NCBI GenBank assembly: GCA_030704615.1
Contig: CM060731.1
Coordinates: forward strand, 84,050,756 to 84,114,755
Direction: 5' to 3'
Length of the DNA: 64,000 bases
Source of the DNA: Takakia lepidozioides
Lineage: Eukaryota > Streptophyta > Takakiopsida > Takakiales > Takakiaceae
The notes below the pieces were generated by a model. The model searched no databases and was not told the origin of the DNA. It saw nothing but the letters and a program-made list of their open reading frames with translations. A program made the translations under genes and the position numbers. Position 1 is the first letter of the stretch. Each line of letters opens with the position of its first letter. Of this stretch, positions 11,463 to 23,394 are shown in pieces.

Positions 11463-12807
11463 AAATGCGGCGCCGCATTTCCGTTAAGTACCATCCCGAA
11501 GCTACACATACCGTACTTGTTGGACGAAAATGCGGCACCGCATTTCCGTCCCACAGCTCCATGCCTGAGATACAAAAGGGAAATGCGGCGCCGCATTTTC
11601 GTTCTGGAATGTCGGAAGGTGCGACTCGGACGGAAATGCGGTGCCGCATTTCAGTTCCCGTGGTTCATGATTTTCAATCAGAACGGAAATGCGGTACCGC
11701 ATTTCCATTCCACCTTCACATACCTTAGTTGTTGAACGGAAATGTCGTGCCGCATTTCCGTTCTAGAGAGTATGAAGGTCTCACCCGGACGGAAATACGG
11801 TGCCGCATTTCCGTCCCACAGCTCCATGCCTCACATACAAAACGGAAATGCGGCGCCGCATTTCCGTTCTGGAATGTCGGAATGTGCGACTCCGACGGAA
11901 ATGCGGTACCGCATTTCAGTTCCGATGTTTCACGATTTTCAGTCAGAACGGAAATGCAATGCCGCATTTCCGTTCAGTTGGATGTTTCACGATTTTCAGT
12001 CAGAACGGAAATGCAATGCCGCATTCCGTTCTGGAGAGTAGAAGGCGGGGAAATGCGGTGCCGCATTTCTGTCCCACACCTCCATGCCTCACATACAAAA
12101 CGGAAATGCGGCGCCGCATTTCCGTTCTGGAATGTCGGAAGGTGCCGACCGACGGAAATGCGGTACCGCATTTCAGTTCCGATGTTTCACGATTTTCAGT
12201 CAGAACGGAAATGCGGTGCCGCATTTCAGTTCCGATGGTTCACGATTTTCAGTCAGAACGGAAATGCGGTACCGCATTTCCGTTCTGGAGAGTATGAAGG
12301 TCTCCCCCGGACGGAAATGCGGTGCCGTATTTCCATTCTGGAATGTCGGAAGGTGCGACTCGGACGGAAATGCGGTGCCGCATTTCAGTTCCGATGGTTC
12401 ACGATTTTCAGTCAGAACGGAAAAGCGGTGCCGCATTTCTGTCCCTCAGCTCCATGCCTCAGATACAAAACGCAAATGCGGCGCCGCATTTCCGTTCTGG
12501 AATGTCAGAAAGTGCGACTCGGACGGAAATGCTGTGCCGCATTTCAGTTCCAGTTGTTCATGATTTTCAATCAGAACGGAAAAGCGGTACCGCATTTCCA
12601 TTCCACTGTCACATACCGTACTTGTTGGATCGAAATGCGGCACCGCATTTCCGTTCTGGAGAGTATAAAGGTTTCCCCCGGACGGAAACTTGGTGCCGGT
12701 CCGTTGCACTGGTGCATGACTAAGATGCAAAACGGAAATGCGGCGCCATATTTCCGTCCAACAACAATCGAAAGTATCACTCCGGACGGAAATGCTGAAC
12801 CTCATTT
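11463..12807. repeat. Array 2: ~26 palindromes at a 53-bp period
   Basis: Eighteen-base palindromes AAATGCGG-YR-CCGCATTT recur with striking regularity. Computed centres include 12059.5, 12112.5, 12164.5, 12217.5, 12270.5, 12323.5, 12376.5, 12429.5, 12482.5, 12535.5, 12588.5, 12641.5, 12694.5, 12744.5 and 12798.5, nearly all exactly 53 bp apart (about five helical turns). The central dinucleotide varies among CG, TA, CA and TG. The 35-bp spacers belong to about five recurring types, such as those containing GATTTTCAGTCAGAACGG or GGAATGTCGGAAGGTGCGAC. The array sits in the divergent interval between the methylase-like gene (-) and the MULE gene (+). Apparent long frames on both strands come from absence of stops in the unit and are not called genes. 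Confidence 0.95.
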
Positions 12808-13285
12808 CCGCATGCGGAACCTCAATTGGTTGCATTGTTCCGAAACAACACAATTGCGGCCTGTCTTAATGAGCACAACTTGGTTGTCTAACCGTTTTAA
12901 CTAACAGTCCTGGCACTTGTCAGTGCGAACGTTCATGTCTGCACCGAGAATACTGCTGGATCCACCCTCAGGAGAAACTGTCAGGAGATGTTATTTCGTC
13001 GCCGAATCGGCCATCATTGTCATACTTACTGGATATGGAATCACACCTCCCACCTTCATCCATGTAGCTTGAAACAATACTTTCCATTTCAATGTGCGAC
13101 TTCCAATCGTCAATGGACTCCGCAGATCCACTTACATGGTGCCTGTGAGCGTTGGTCTGTCGCTATACTGAACCTCGCACTTGCCAACTTCGTGCGGTCT
13201 TCGATGGCTCCGAATTCCTACGCTATAGTTTGTTGTCCTCCGCAACTTGGGAGAGCCTGGATCCCAAACGAGGGAGGACTTTGCA
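12808..13285. other. Interval between array 2 and the MULE coding region
   Basis: This probably holds the promoter and first exon(s) of the MULE gene. A word equivalent to a conserved N-terminal block of copy B (CRV-T/M-E) reads near 13281-13300. No separate gene is recognised. Confidence 0.35.
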
Positions 13286-16200
13286 GAGTGACTGAAACTT
13301 ACCTTTGTTCCAAATTCAAGCTCAAACCGGCACAGTTTATTTGGAAGAAGAAAGGAAGGATGTTCCTGGACAGGTTGACGAGACCATTGTCGTGCTAGGT
13401 AACGACGGAGGTTGCGGAATCGAATGGCACATACCCCCATCAGACACCATCCTGTACCGAGTTGTGGGAATGCCCATTCCTTTTCCGAATCAGTCGCTGC
13501 CCACACCATCCACAAAGGAGTCCGGAAACCGACAGGCGGCCACTGCCAACAGAGAGGTATGCAACAATAATCATTCCCGACCTGGACCGTCAAGACCCTC
13601 CATAGCTTCTCGTGTGGACGTATTTGACATTTTCGACGAGGAAGATGAGTGCATTAAGGTCCCCATGTCCTCCACACGGTCATTCAAATCCGACATGGAC
13701 GTCTCTGCAGGTGCTACGCATGTACCCTCCAGCATAACTCCAACCCGGTCCATTGTGCAACTCCTACGGCAACATCACCTCGATGGTTCTCGCTCCGAGC
13801 TGGTTGCTCTCGACTATGCCAAATTTCCAGTCAGGAAGGTAATGTATCTGCCTCCCGAAGTCGATGGCAATGTCATCTTCGAGTTTCCACCTGTTACTTC
13901 GTCAAACAAAGCCTCAGGGATGTTAACAGACATGAATCGAAAGCATGACGGACACCCCTGGTGTGTGACGAAGACCAGTAGCACAAAAATTGCTGATGGT
14001 GTTCATGTACAATATGTCCTCTGTGCGGGGAAGCTGAGGTGCCTCAATCCCGTCTGCTTCCACTTTCTCTCCAAAGGAGGGCGGAGAAACGAGATGGATT
14101 GGACTGACACAACCCATCATCCATTCATTGTCTCCAGCCAAGCTCCTGCGGGTACTTTCAAGTGCGCACATTGCAAAGAACCACCGACGTGCATGTCCAT
14201 GTGCAGAGCCAAGCAATATTACATAATCCATTTGCTCCCGGACACGACATCATAAAAGAGGAGGTGAAATTGAGCCCCAGAGCCAGACCAAAGCAGATTC
14301 AGCTGAAGGCAACCCACAAGATTGCTCTTGGCAAAATCATGTCTGAAGATGGTTCAGACCGAGTGCCCTTGAACGAAGAGGAGATGCTTGACCTGTTGGA
14401 GTCCGTCTCGCACGTTTGTAGTCCGAATGTGCGGAATCACATCGTGTCTTGCAAGCAGGAGTTCGGCCGAGGGTCGGACATGCACTCAATCCTGGAGGTG
14501 AAACGAATGACTGGATATGACTACATCCAAGGTAGCAGGTTTCCAGGGCAAGGCAGCAAATCCGATCGTTGTTACATTTTTAAAATGTCGACGTGTGGGC
14601 CTGGGAGTGGAGTCGACTTGGTCACTCGCATGACAACTGGAAACTTGTCGAATGCTTGGGTGATGTTTGATCACATCAAGCGAATTACAAACCATCAGTG
14701 GGTGACTATGGGTGCGCATGTTTATGACTATCACTCCAAGAGGCTCATGACGATTGCAATCTGCGAGATGAAAGGGGAGGACACACAGTCGGAGATGCAT
14801 CTGTGGGAGGGCATAAACAAGCAGATGGCAAGGGCGGGATTGGCAGAGCCCAATTTCAGGGGATTCATGGCAGACAACGCTCAGGCCAACTGGGCAGCAC
14901 TGCGGCATGTGTACGGTGAGGACCCCAATGTTCCAATGGCGGGGAAGGAGAGATCCTGTGGATTCCATTGGATGCAGAGTCTATCTCACTACACTACCAA
15001 ATTTGTTGCTAGCACATTCCAGGCTGAACACCGTGTCCTTTGTACGGCGTGGAAGGATGCACCCACATTTGATGACGCGGAGATTAAGTTTGTTATCATC
15101 GAGGCTTGGTGGAACACGTCAGGTGCAGTGGAGGCAACCAATATGGGAGCCTTGCACAGCTAGTTGGGGTGGTGGCATTTCCGGTATCGACAGTTCGGAC
15201 AGTACATGCGGGAGGTATGATGCTGTCATTTTCGTGCAATTGTCTTTCTATTACGGACCTTTCCATTGGTCCCTCACCATTGTTTGTGTCCTTGTAGGAG
15301 CGGTGCTTGGATTCCGACACGGACATGCCGAACACAAATATGGCAGAATCAGTGCACTCCTCCTGGCGAGCGTCTTCTGCTGCACATCTGGTGGACGTAG
15401 TGACGGCCACAACGGAGGACATCGACAGAGCAATCATGCAACAAGCCACGTACTACAAGTTCCTGAGCGGGAAACAATGGGGCTTTGGGCCGGACAGGGA
15501 CGAATTGTTGGTACGAACAGCTTCGAGGTCGAAGAATCCACTGAAATGGGCGACATCATTGCGAGAGAAGATCAAAGGGACGCCTCTGCACCGCAGAGGT
15601 GAGCACCTAGAGGGGGACGTCCGTACTCGCCCTGTGAGGCGGAGGATTGAAGAGGAACCCGGGTGCAAAGAGGATTCCTGGAGATCCGACAGGAACATTC
15701 GGACAGCACCTCGAGGGCCCGTCATGTTGCCGCACAATATGTCTTCCAGCAGTGGATGCCCAAGAAATTCCAGATCGCCATCGCCTTCAAGCGGGGATTC
15801 CGTGCGAGAAATTCCCACCGCTCGCTTGCCCCAGATTCCGCCCGCTGTTATGCAGTATGGCCAAGCTATTGTGGAGACGACTGTGTCTGCGTCACAGTGG
15901 AGAATTGCTCGCACAAAGCCGTCGTTTCGAGGCAGGTGTTCCGCAATTCGAGTGGATACACGGCAACGTTGTTTAGAGATGATAAGGAGGAATCCAGATG
16001 GGGCTGTCCCTGCTCCTACTTTTACAGGAAGATTTGTCCATGCAAAGTTTGCGGAGGCGACAACCACCCAGTTCTGGTTCTGTAGGCACGACATTATGAC
16101 TTGCGTGTATGGAAAAGCCCAAGTACAGCATACAAACAATGCCAGAGGCTCCCCCGGTGTGGCCGGTGGAACCAGGCTGCGATCTGAGTCAGGTTGAGGC

Positions 16201-16865
16201 CGACGCCCTTACTGCCGCAGGATTTCGGATGGTGCAGCGCACTAACGTCCCAAGACAACCATTTCCGCTTCCACAGCCTCCACCACCGACCCCTGTGAGA
16301 GCAAGAACAATGGGACCCGACAGCTCTAAGCATCCTCGGACATTGCGTGACTGAGTCGATTTTTTTCCGCGTTCACTTGCAGCTTTAGGTCCGATTATAT
16401 AAATTGTGTCACTCTCTTCGGGATTTTGAGCGTGGTGGCCTCGCTCCCTAAGACGCCAATCGGAAAATCGTCTGCACACACCGTTGGGGGAAACCGAAGA
16501 GGCGGCGACCTCCCTCAAAAGTGAACGAGACAAGGATGGGGAATGCACTTCGGATGAACTGTACAATCCAAAGCTCGACAGAAGTGCCCCCACCAGGCTT
16601 CGGGCGTGTGTATCAGATGGCCACGGCATGCTCAGCTGTTCGCAATGAGGTGTACACCATCACCATTTCAGAATTACCCACCTGCAATTGCACCGACTTC
16701 CAGATCATGGCGAACAAGGGGGCATCATACTGCCCTTGCAAGCATCTGTACTACGTGTACCTAAAGAGACTCCGGTGTAATTCCACAACTCATCACTTCA
16801 TACATGCACCAGGGTTGAGCCCCCAAGAGGTGCACACTCTTCTGAATATGGATCCAGGGGACCAG
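13286..16865 (+). pseudogene. MULE-family transposase with Cys-rich N-terminus and SWIM finger, copy A
   Basis: Transposase of a Mutator-like element. The N-terminal part (about 13305-14222) contains LEEERKD, GMLTDMNRKHDGHPWC and a Cys-rich segment (CAGKLRCLNPVC, KCAHCKEPPTC). The core follows in another frame (about 14260-15160): the first catalytic-type Asp in MFDHIKR near 14668, then FMADNAQANWAA (Asp near 14874) and the MULE C..H signature CGFHWMQSL. An in-frame TAG at 15161-15163 precedes WWHFRYRQFGQYM, an intron of about 15209-15297, then CLDSDTDMPN and AESVHSSW. A SWIM zinc finger (CNC...CPCKH) lies at about 16680-16746, with HAPGLS near the C-terminus. The frame change near 14230 and the TAG suggest decay, though unseen introns could explain the first. 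It is transcribed away from array 2. Copy B at 52790-54657 is collinear. Confidence 0.8.
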
Positions 16866-16868
16866 TGA

Positions 16869-17723
16869 GCTTGGCTTGCGGTCCCAACACTATGGTACGC
16901 CCATCCTTTTCGGATAGTAAAACTGTACTGCTGCAAGTAGCTCTGACTCTGGCCACAGAAAGGTCCGACTTATGTCTTGCCTACCAGTAACCTATTTTGT
17001 TCGAACTAAGATAATACTATGTCATTCACTCGTGTTTCCACGTGCATGTATTTTTGTGTGTTGGAGGGTTCCTGTTTTTCTGCTCTCCCAAACTTTGCTT
17101 TCCTCATTCAACCCCCGGCAAGGAAATGCGGCGCCACATTTCCAAGTAACGTCGTAGGTACTGGTAGATGCAGCCTTCGCCAACACCAAACCGCCCAGAA
17201 ATTTCGCACGTGCGAACCCTAATGCGGCACCGCATTTCCCAGTTGAGTCGCAAACCTTTCCCGCCGAATACCCGAAGATGACAGAATTGTAAAGACTCTA
17301 TTGGTTCAATCGCGGCAAAAGGGTCAGCTTCATTCCAATGTTAAGAAATGTAAAACGGCGGAATACTCTATACAGGCCAGTATGCGACGTCATTTTGCCG
17401 TGGTATACTGGATTTCTCGTTGCACGGTCACTCATTTCCATGAGCGGATCTAAAAAACCATGAGCGGAGTTATTACTGACGACATATCTTCGCCGCATTA
17501 CAGGATCTGGAACTTCCAAAAACGGCAAGGTCAAATTAAAAAAAAACTATTATTTTAATACTTGTTTAATCTGCCGCATTTCCAAATTTGGATGAGTCCG
17601 CTCATGAAATCCGCGTGTCTTAGACTTCGGCTCACCGCTCATGCGGCTCATGGCTCATGGTTTTTGCTCATGAAATAGGAAACCTCGAACACATGGCGTG
17701 ACCAAGTTGCCCTTATTCCAGGG
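16869..17723. repeat. MULE downstream flank with outlying palindromes and GCTCATG cluster
   Basis: Two array-type palindromes stand alone here, at 17124-17141 (slightly degenerate) and 17221-17237, and a half site lies near 17572. About 17600-17680 has clustered CTCATG words ending in GCTCATGAAATAGG, as in the palindrome spacer at 2204-2313. These are candidates for the subterminal end of the element. No gene seen. Confidence 0.55.
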
Positions 17724-18011
17724 GTGTTCTTGCCACTTCCAAACATATCGGATTTAATTGAAAAATTGCATGAAGCCGTAGCAAGAGCGACACACCCGGC
17801 TCTGGCAAATGTGGAAGAGAGTCAGCCCTCGCCTAGAACGTTACGCATGATGGCAAGGGTGGACCACACAACACTAGGTCCCTCTTTGACCACTCGAGCC
17901 CAGGCTCGAGCTCTCCGTACTGGTGGAGGAACGTCCTCTACACCCGGAGCATCTTCATCAACATCTGGAGATGACAACAATGAAGTAATAAATCTAGATG
18001 AAGATGACTAG
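17724..18011 (+). CDS. Short acidic-tailed open frame, unrecognised
   Basis: 95 codons. The frame opens after a good acceptor-like TTCCAG at about 17716-17721, so this may be a last exon. The N-terminal part is helical in character. The C-terminus is Ser/Thr/Gly-rich and ends in an acidic VINLDEDD, reminiscent of a SUMO-interacting motif but short. It may be the tail of a retroelement gag or of an element gene. Real coding status is uncertain. Confidence 0.3.
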   Translation: MFLPLPNISDLIEKLHEAVARATHPALANVEESQPSPRTLRMMARVDHTTLGPSLTTRAQARALRTGGGTSSTPGASSSTSGDDNNEVINLDEDD

Positions 18012-18099
18012 AAAGGCTAGAAACGTAGGGAGTAGGCCAAAGGTCTCAGGTTGCGAAAACTTAAATGTGCAACCCACTGTATAGTCTACGTAATTTTGG

Positions 18100-18500
18100 A
18101 AATACGAGGTTCATCCTTTGAACCATTTTTGAATGACCTCATACTTGTTCGGTACCTGTTTGACGGCATGTACAATATACTGACAAAGTTTCAAAACAAT
18201 AAAAAATTGTTGAATGAAGATATCATTGGTTCACCCATTGCAATATTTTAAATCGAACTCATAGTTGTCCGGTACCTTTAAGAGGGCATGTACAATGCAA
18301 TGGCAAAGTTTGAAAGCATTCAGAAATTGGCACATCAAGTAACCATTGGTTCCTCTTGTGAACCATTTTTGATTGATCTCATACTTGTCCGGTCCATGTA
18401 AGAGGCATGTAGAACATACTGGCAAAATTTCAAATCATTCAAATTTTTTTTTATCAAGGAACCTTTGGTTTATCCTTTTCACCATTAACGATTAATCACA
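18100..18500 (-). repeat. 120-bp satellite monomers, inverted orientation block
   Basis: Monomer starts marked by GGTTCA(C/T)CC recur near 18110, 18231, 18350 and 18470, a 120-bp period. By eye, these monomers are homologous to the reverse complement of the monomers at 18540-22390: TTGATCTCATA, AAAATCATTTGG and CAAAGTYTCAAA align in the opposite orientation. I annotate this block as minus only to mark relative orientation. Confidence 0.7.
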
Positions 18501-18539
18501 AATAAATGAACAGACGAATAAATCATTTGCCTCCAAATA

Positions 18540-21500
18540 ATTTTGGTTCGCTTTGAGACTTGGCCAGTATATTCAATGTACCATGGAAGAGGCCCCAGAG
18601 TAATATGCGATCAATTGAAATTCGTTCAATGGGCCAACGGATGGTTGCCGATCCAAATGATTTTCGTTCGCTTTGAGACTTGGCCAGTGTGTTCAATGTA
18701 CCCTCTGATAGGTCCCAGTGTAATATGAGATCAATCGAAATTTGTTCGATTGTCCAATGAGGCGTTCATTTGTCATCTGGTTTTTGTTCATTGCGAAAAA
18801 GAAATCTTGCAATGCGTGCACGACTATTGCACCCATTGAACGGATGTGGTTGAAGCCCCTCTTTTGACCGCATGTACTTGAACATGTGTGCGACACATAT
18901 GCGGAGACACAACAGATGAATAAATCATTTGTCTCCCCATCGACACCAAGCCATTCCATAATGTAATCGAATTTAAATTAATTTTAAGCCAAAAAATAGG
19001 TTTGCACTGCCTTTCATTGGGGGTTTCTGGCACGAAGCGATTTTGTTTTTGGCTCAATTTTGTTTTGCGACTTCAAGCATCCCACCACTACTCCCCCGCC
19101 AAAATTTGGACTAATAAAAAATGCCCCTCAAAAAAAAATGTTCTCTTCGCTCACTATTGCAAAACTCTCTATGAATAGTGCATGAAGTAGAGCACAAATC
19201 AAGTTTGGAGTGCAAAACGGGCAAGAAACTGTGGTTTTGGGTCCAAATGAATTTTGATCGCTCCCAAATTTGGCACGGACGTTGCATATGGAGTCATTAC
19301 ACGCCCCATTCAAAAATGGAATGAAAAAAAAAACATGAGCACGCGAAACGCAGTCCAACAGGTCCCAAAGTAATAGCCGATCCAAGATAATACATTCAAT
19401 GGGTGAGCGGATGGTTGCCCATCCAAATCATTTTTGTTTGCTTCCAAACTTTGTCAATACGTTCGAGACACCCTCTCACAGGTCCCGGACTAATATCAGA
19501 TCAATCAAAATTCATTCGATGGCTCAACAGATGGTTGGCCATCGAAATGATTTTGGTTCGCTTTGAGACTTGGCTAGTATGTTCAATGTGCCATGTCAGA
19601 GGCCCCAGAGTAATATGAGATCAATCGAAATTCGTTCAATGGGCCAATGGATGGTTGCCCATCCAAATGATTTTCGTTCGCTTTGAAACTTGGCCAGTGT
19701 GTTCAATGTACCCTCTGATACGTCCCACTGTAATACAAGATCAATCGAAAGTTGTTCGATTGTCCAATGAGGCGTTCACTTGTCATCTGGTTTTTGTTAA
19801 TGCGAAAAAGAAATCCTACAATGCGTACACGGCTATTGCACCCATTGAATGGATGTGGTTGAAGCCCCTCTTTTGCCCCCATGTACTAGAACATGTGTGG
19901 AGACACATTAGAGGAATAAATCATTTGCTTCCCCATCGACGCGTTCACCCCTCAAGCTATTCCACAATTTAATTGAATTTAAATTCATTTTAAGCCAATA
20001 AATAGGTTTGCATTACCTTTCATTGGGGGTTTCTGGCACGTATCGATTTTGTTTTTGGCTCAATTTTGTTTTGCGGCTTCAAGCATCCCACCACTACTCC
20101 CCCGCCAAAATTTGGACCAATAAAAAATGCCCCAAAAAAAAATGGTCTCTTCGATCACTATTGCAAAACTCTCAATGAAAAATGCATGAAGTAGAGCACA
20201 AATCAAGTTTGGAGTGCAAAACGGGCAAGAAACTGTGGTTTTGGGTCCAAATGAATGTTGATCGCTCCCAAATTTGGCACGGACGTTGCATATGGAGTCA
20301 TTACACGCCCCATTCAAAAACGGAATGAAAAAAAAAACATGAGCACGCGAAACGCAGTCCAACAGGTCCCAAAGTAATAACTGATCCATAATACATTCAA
20401 TGGGTGAGCGGATGGTTGCCCATCCAAATCATTTTTGTTTGCTTTCAAACTTTGCCAATACGTTCGAGACACCCTCTCACAGGTCCCGGACTAATATCAG
20501 ATCAATCGAAATTCATTCGATGGCTCAACGGATGGTTGGCCATCGAAATGATTTTGGTTCGCTTTGAGACTTGGCTAGTATGTTCAATGTGCCATGTCAG
20601 AGGCCCGAGAGTAATATGAGATCAATCGAAATTCGTTCAGTGGGCCAACGGATGGTTGCCCATCCAAATGATTTTCGTTCGCTTTGAAACTTGGCCAGTG
20701 TGTTCAATATACCCTCTGATACGTCCCAGTGTAATACGAGATCAATCGAAATTCGTTCAATTGTCCAATGAGGCGTTCACTTGTCATCTGGTTTTTGTTA
20801 ATGCGAAAAAAAAATCCTGCAATGCGTGCACGACTATTGTACCCATTGAATGGATGTGGTTGAAGCCCCTCTTTTGCCCCCATGTGCTGGAACATGTGTG
20901 GAGATACATTAGAGGAATAAATCATTTGCCTCCCCATCGACGCGTTCACCCCTCAAGCTATTCCACAATTTAATTGAATTTAAATTCATTTTAAGCCAAT
21001 AAATAGGTTTGCACTGCCTTTCATTGGGGGTTTCTGGCACGTATCGATTTTGTTTTTGGCTCAATTTTGTTTTGCGGCTTCAAGCATCCCACCACTACTC
21101 CCCCGCCAAAATTTGGACCCATAAAAAATGCCCCCAAAAAAAAATGTTCTCTTCGCTCACTATTGCAGAACTCTCTATGAAGACTGCATGAAGTTGAACA
21201 CACATCAAGTTTGGAGTGCAAAACAGGGGAAAAACTGTGGTTTTGGGTCCAAATGAATTATGTTCGCTCCCAAATTTGGCACGCACGCTGCATATGGCTA
21301 CATTACACGCCCCATTAAAAAACAGAATGAAAAAAAAAACGTGAGCACGCAAAACACAGTCCAACAGGTCCCAAAGCAATAACAGTGAGGCGTTCATTTG
21401 TCATCTAGTTTTTGTTCAATGCGAAAAAAAAAAATCCTGCAATGCGTGCACGGCTATTGCACCCATTGAACGGTTGTGGTTGAAGCCCCTCTTTTGGCCC

Positions 21501-22390
21501 CATGTGCTAGAACATGTGTGGAGACACATTAGAGGAATAAATCATTTGCTTCCCCATCGACGTGTTCACCCCTCAAGCTATTCCACAATTTAATTGAATT
21601 TAAATTCATTTTAAGCCAATAAATAGGTTTGCACTACCTTTCATTGGGGGTTTTTGGCACGTATCGATTTTGTTTTTGGCTCAATTTTGTTCTGCGGCTT
21701 CCTGCATCCTACCACTACTCCCCCGCCAAAATTTGGACCAATAAAAAATGCCCCCCAAAAAATGTGTTCTCTTCGCTCACTATTGCAAAACTTTGTATGA
21801 AGACTGCATGAAGTTGAACACAAATCAAGTTTGGAGTGCAAAACGGGCAAGAAACTGTGGTTTTGGGTCCAAATGAATTTTGATCGCTCCCAAATTTGGC
21901 ACGGACGTTGCATATGGAGTCATTACACGCCCCATTCAAAAATAGAATGAAAAAAAAAAACATGAGCACGCGAAACGCAGTCCAACAGGTCCCAAAGTAA
22001 TAGTTGATCCAACATAATACATTCAATGGGTGAGCGGATGGTTGCCCATCCAAATCATTTTTGTTTGCTTTCAAACTTTGCCAGTACGTTTGAGACACCC
22101 TCTCACAGGTCCCGGACTAATATCACATCAATCGAAATTCATTCGATGGCTCAACAGATGGTTGGCCATCGAAATGATTTTGGTTCGCTTTGAGACTTGG
22201 CCAGTATGTTCAATGTACCATGGAAGAGGCCCCAAAATAATATGAGATCAACCGAAATTCGTTCAATGGGCCGACGGATGGTTGCCCATCCAAATGATTT
22301 TCGTTCACTTTGAGACTTGGCCAGTGTGTTCAATGTACCCTCTGATAGGTCCCAGTGTAATATGAGATCAATCGTTAACGATAAAATCAT
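18540..22390 (+). repeat. Higher-order satellite: ~1001-bp units containing 120-bp monomers
   Basis: The word ATGGTTGCCC/ATGGTTGGCC occurs at 19411, 19531 and 19651, again at 20412, 20532 and 20652, and again at 22038, 22158 and 22278: 120-bp monomers in triplets, with triplets 1001 bp apart and a third after 1626 bp (one ~625-bp truncated unit between). A second marker, CCACCACTACTCCCCCGCC, occurs near 19080, 20085, 21085 and 21708. Each unit also contains a non-monomeric ~640-bp stretch with TTTTGTTTTTGGCTCAATTT and poly-A. Several open frames of about 60-105 codons recur in these units on both strands and are repeat artefacts. Confidence 0.9.
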
Positions 22391-22399
22391 GAATCATCC

Positions 22400-23370
22400 A
22401 ACAGGGGAACTGTTGGTTCACCCTTTGAACCATTTAACATTGACATCATACTTGTCCAGTAACTTTAAGAGGGCATGTACAAGACACTCGCAAAGTTTCA
22501 AATGAATCCAAAATCATTTGGCAGGGGAATGATTGGTTCACCCATAGCCAATTTTAGGGGCTGAAATTGCCATTTACGGGGCTCGAATTGCCAATTTCAG
22601 GGGCTAGACTTGCAATTTGAGGGGCTGAAACTGCCATTCCAGGGGCTTCAATTGCCAATTTCAGGGGCTGCACTAGCAATTGCCATTTCACAGGCTACAG
22701 TTGCAATTTGATGGGCGGGAATTGTCATTTCAGGGGCTAGAAGTGCAATTTGAGGGGTTGGAATTGACAATTTCAAGGGCTCAAATTACAATTTGAGGGG
22801 CTGGGCCGTTGGGGGGCTAGAATTACCAAAGCAATATAAAATCATTTGATAGCGGAATGCTTGGTTCACTCTTTCAACCATTTTTTATTCATGTCATACT
22901 TGTCCGGTACTTGTAGGAGGGCATGTGGCTGACACTTCCAAAGCTTCAAAGCAATGTAAAATCATTTGATAGGGGAACAATTGGTTCACGCTTTCAACCA
23001 TATTTTACTGACCTCATACTTGTCCGGTACCTTTAAAATGGCATGTGAAAGACACTTGCAAAGCTTTAAAGCACTCCAAAATCATTTGATATGTTCATGA
23101 TTGATTCACCATTTCAATCATTTTAGATTGACTTGAACTTGTGAAAGACCTGTAAGAGAGCATGTACAAGACACTTGTAAAGTTTCAAATCAATTTAAAA
23201 TCATTTGGTAGGGGGACGATTGGTTCACCCTTTCAACCATTTTAGATTGATGTCATACTTCTCAAAGACGTGTAAGAGGGCATGTAGAAGACACTTGCAA
23301 AGTTTCGGAGCAATAAAATATCATTTCATCGGGGAAGTTTCCGTTCACCCTTTCATCCAATTTTGAATTG
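22400..23370 (-). repeat. Diverged 120-bp monomers in reverse orientation
   Basis: TTGGTTCACYCTTTCAACCA-type starts recur at 22861, 22981, 23101, 23220 and 23341, a 120-bp period. They carry CTCATACTTGTCCGGTAC, GGGCATGTA and AAAATCATTT words. They align with the reverse complement of the triplet monomers. A minisatellite interrupts this block at 22553-22820. Confidence 0.75.
22553..22820. repeat. Minisatellite, unit ~35 bp (GGGGCTRGAATTGCCAATTT)
   Basis: The phrase AGGGGCT(A/G)(G/A)A..TTGCAATTT / GCCAATTTCAGGGGCT repeats about eight times with length variation. It lies inside the 120-bp satellite block. Confidence 0.8.
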
Positions 23371-23394
23371 AACTGGATTTTTACTAAATAAAAT

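Noticed and set aside
11463-12807. CRISPR-like look: palindromic repeats with constant 35-bp spacers
   Set aside because: Spacers are not unique but belong to about five recurring types, the repeats vary at the centre, the setting is a plant nuclear transposon and no Cas genes are present.
11729-12904. 391-codon plus-strand frame through array 2 (and similar frames on minus, and at 4812-5807)
   Set aside because: The translation cycles through all three frames of a 53-bp unit and both strands are open, showing only that the unit lacks stops. No domain is present.
8536-15163. Reassigned TAG codon as an explanation for repeated TAG stops
   Set aside because: Both elements also have ordinary frameshifts, and unrelated pseudogenes here show TGA stops. 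Mutation of methylated cytosines is simpler.
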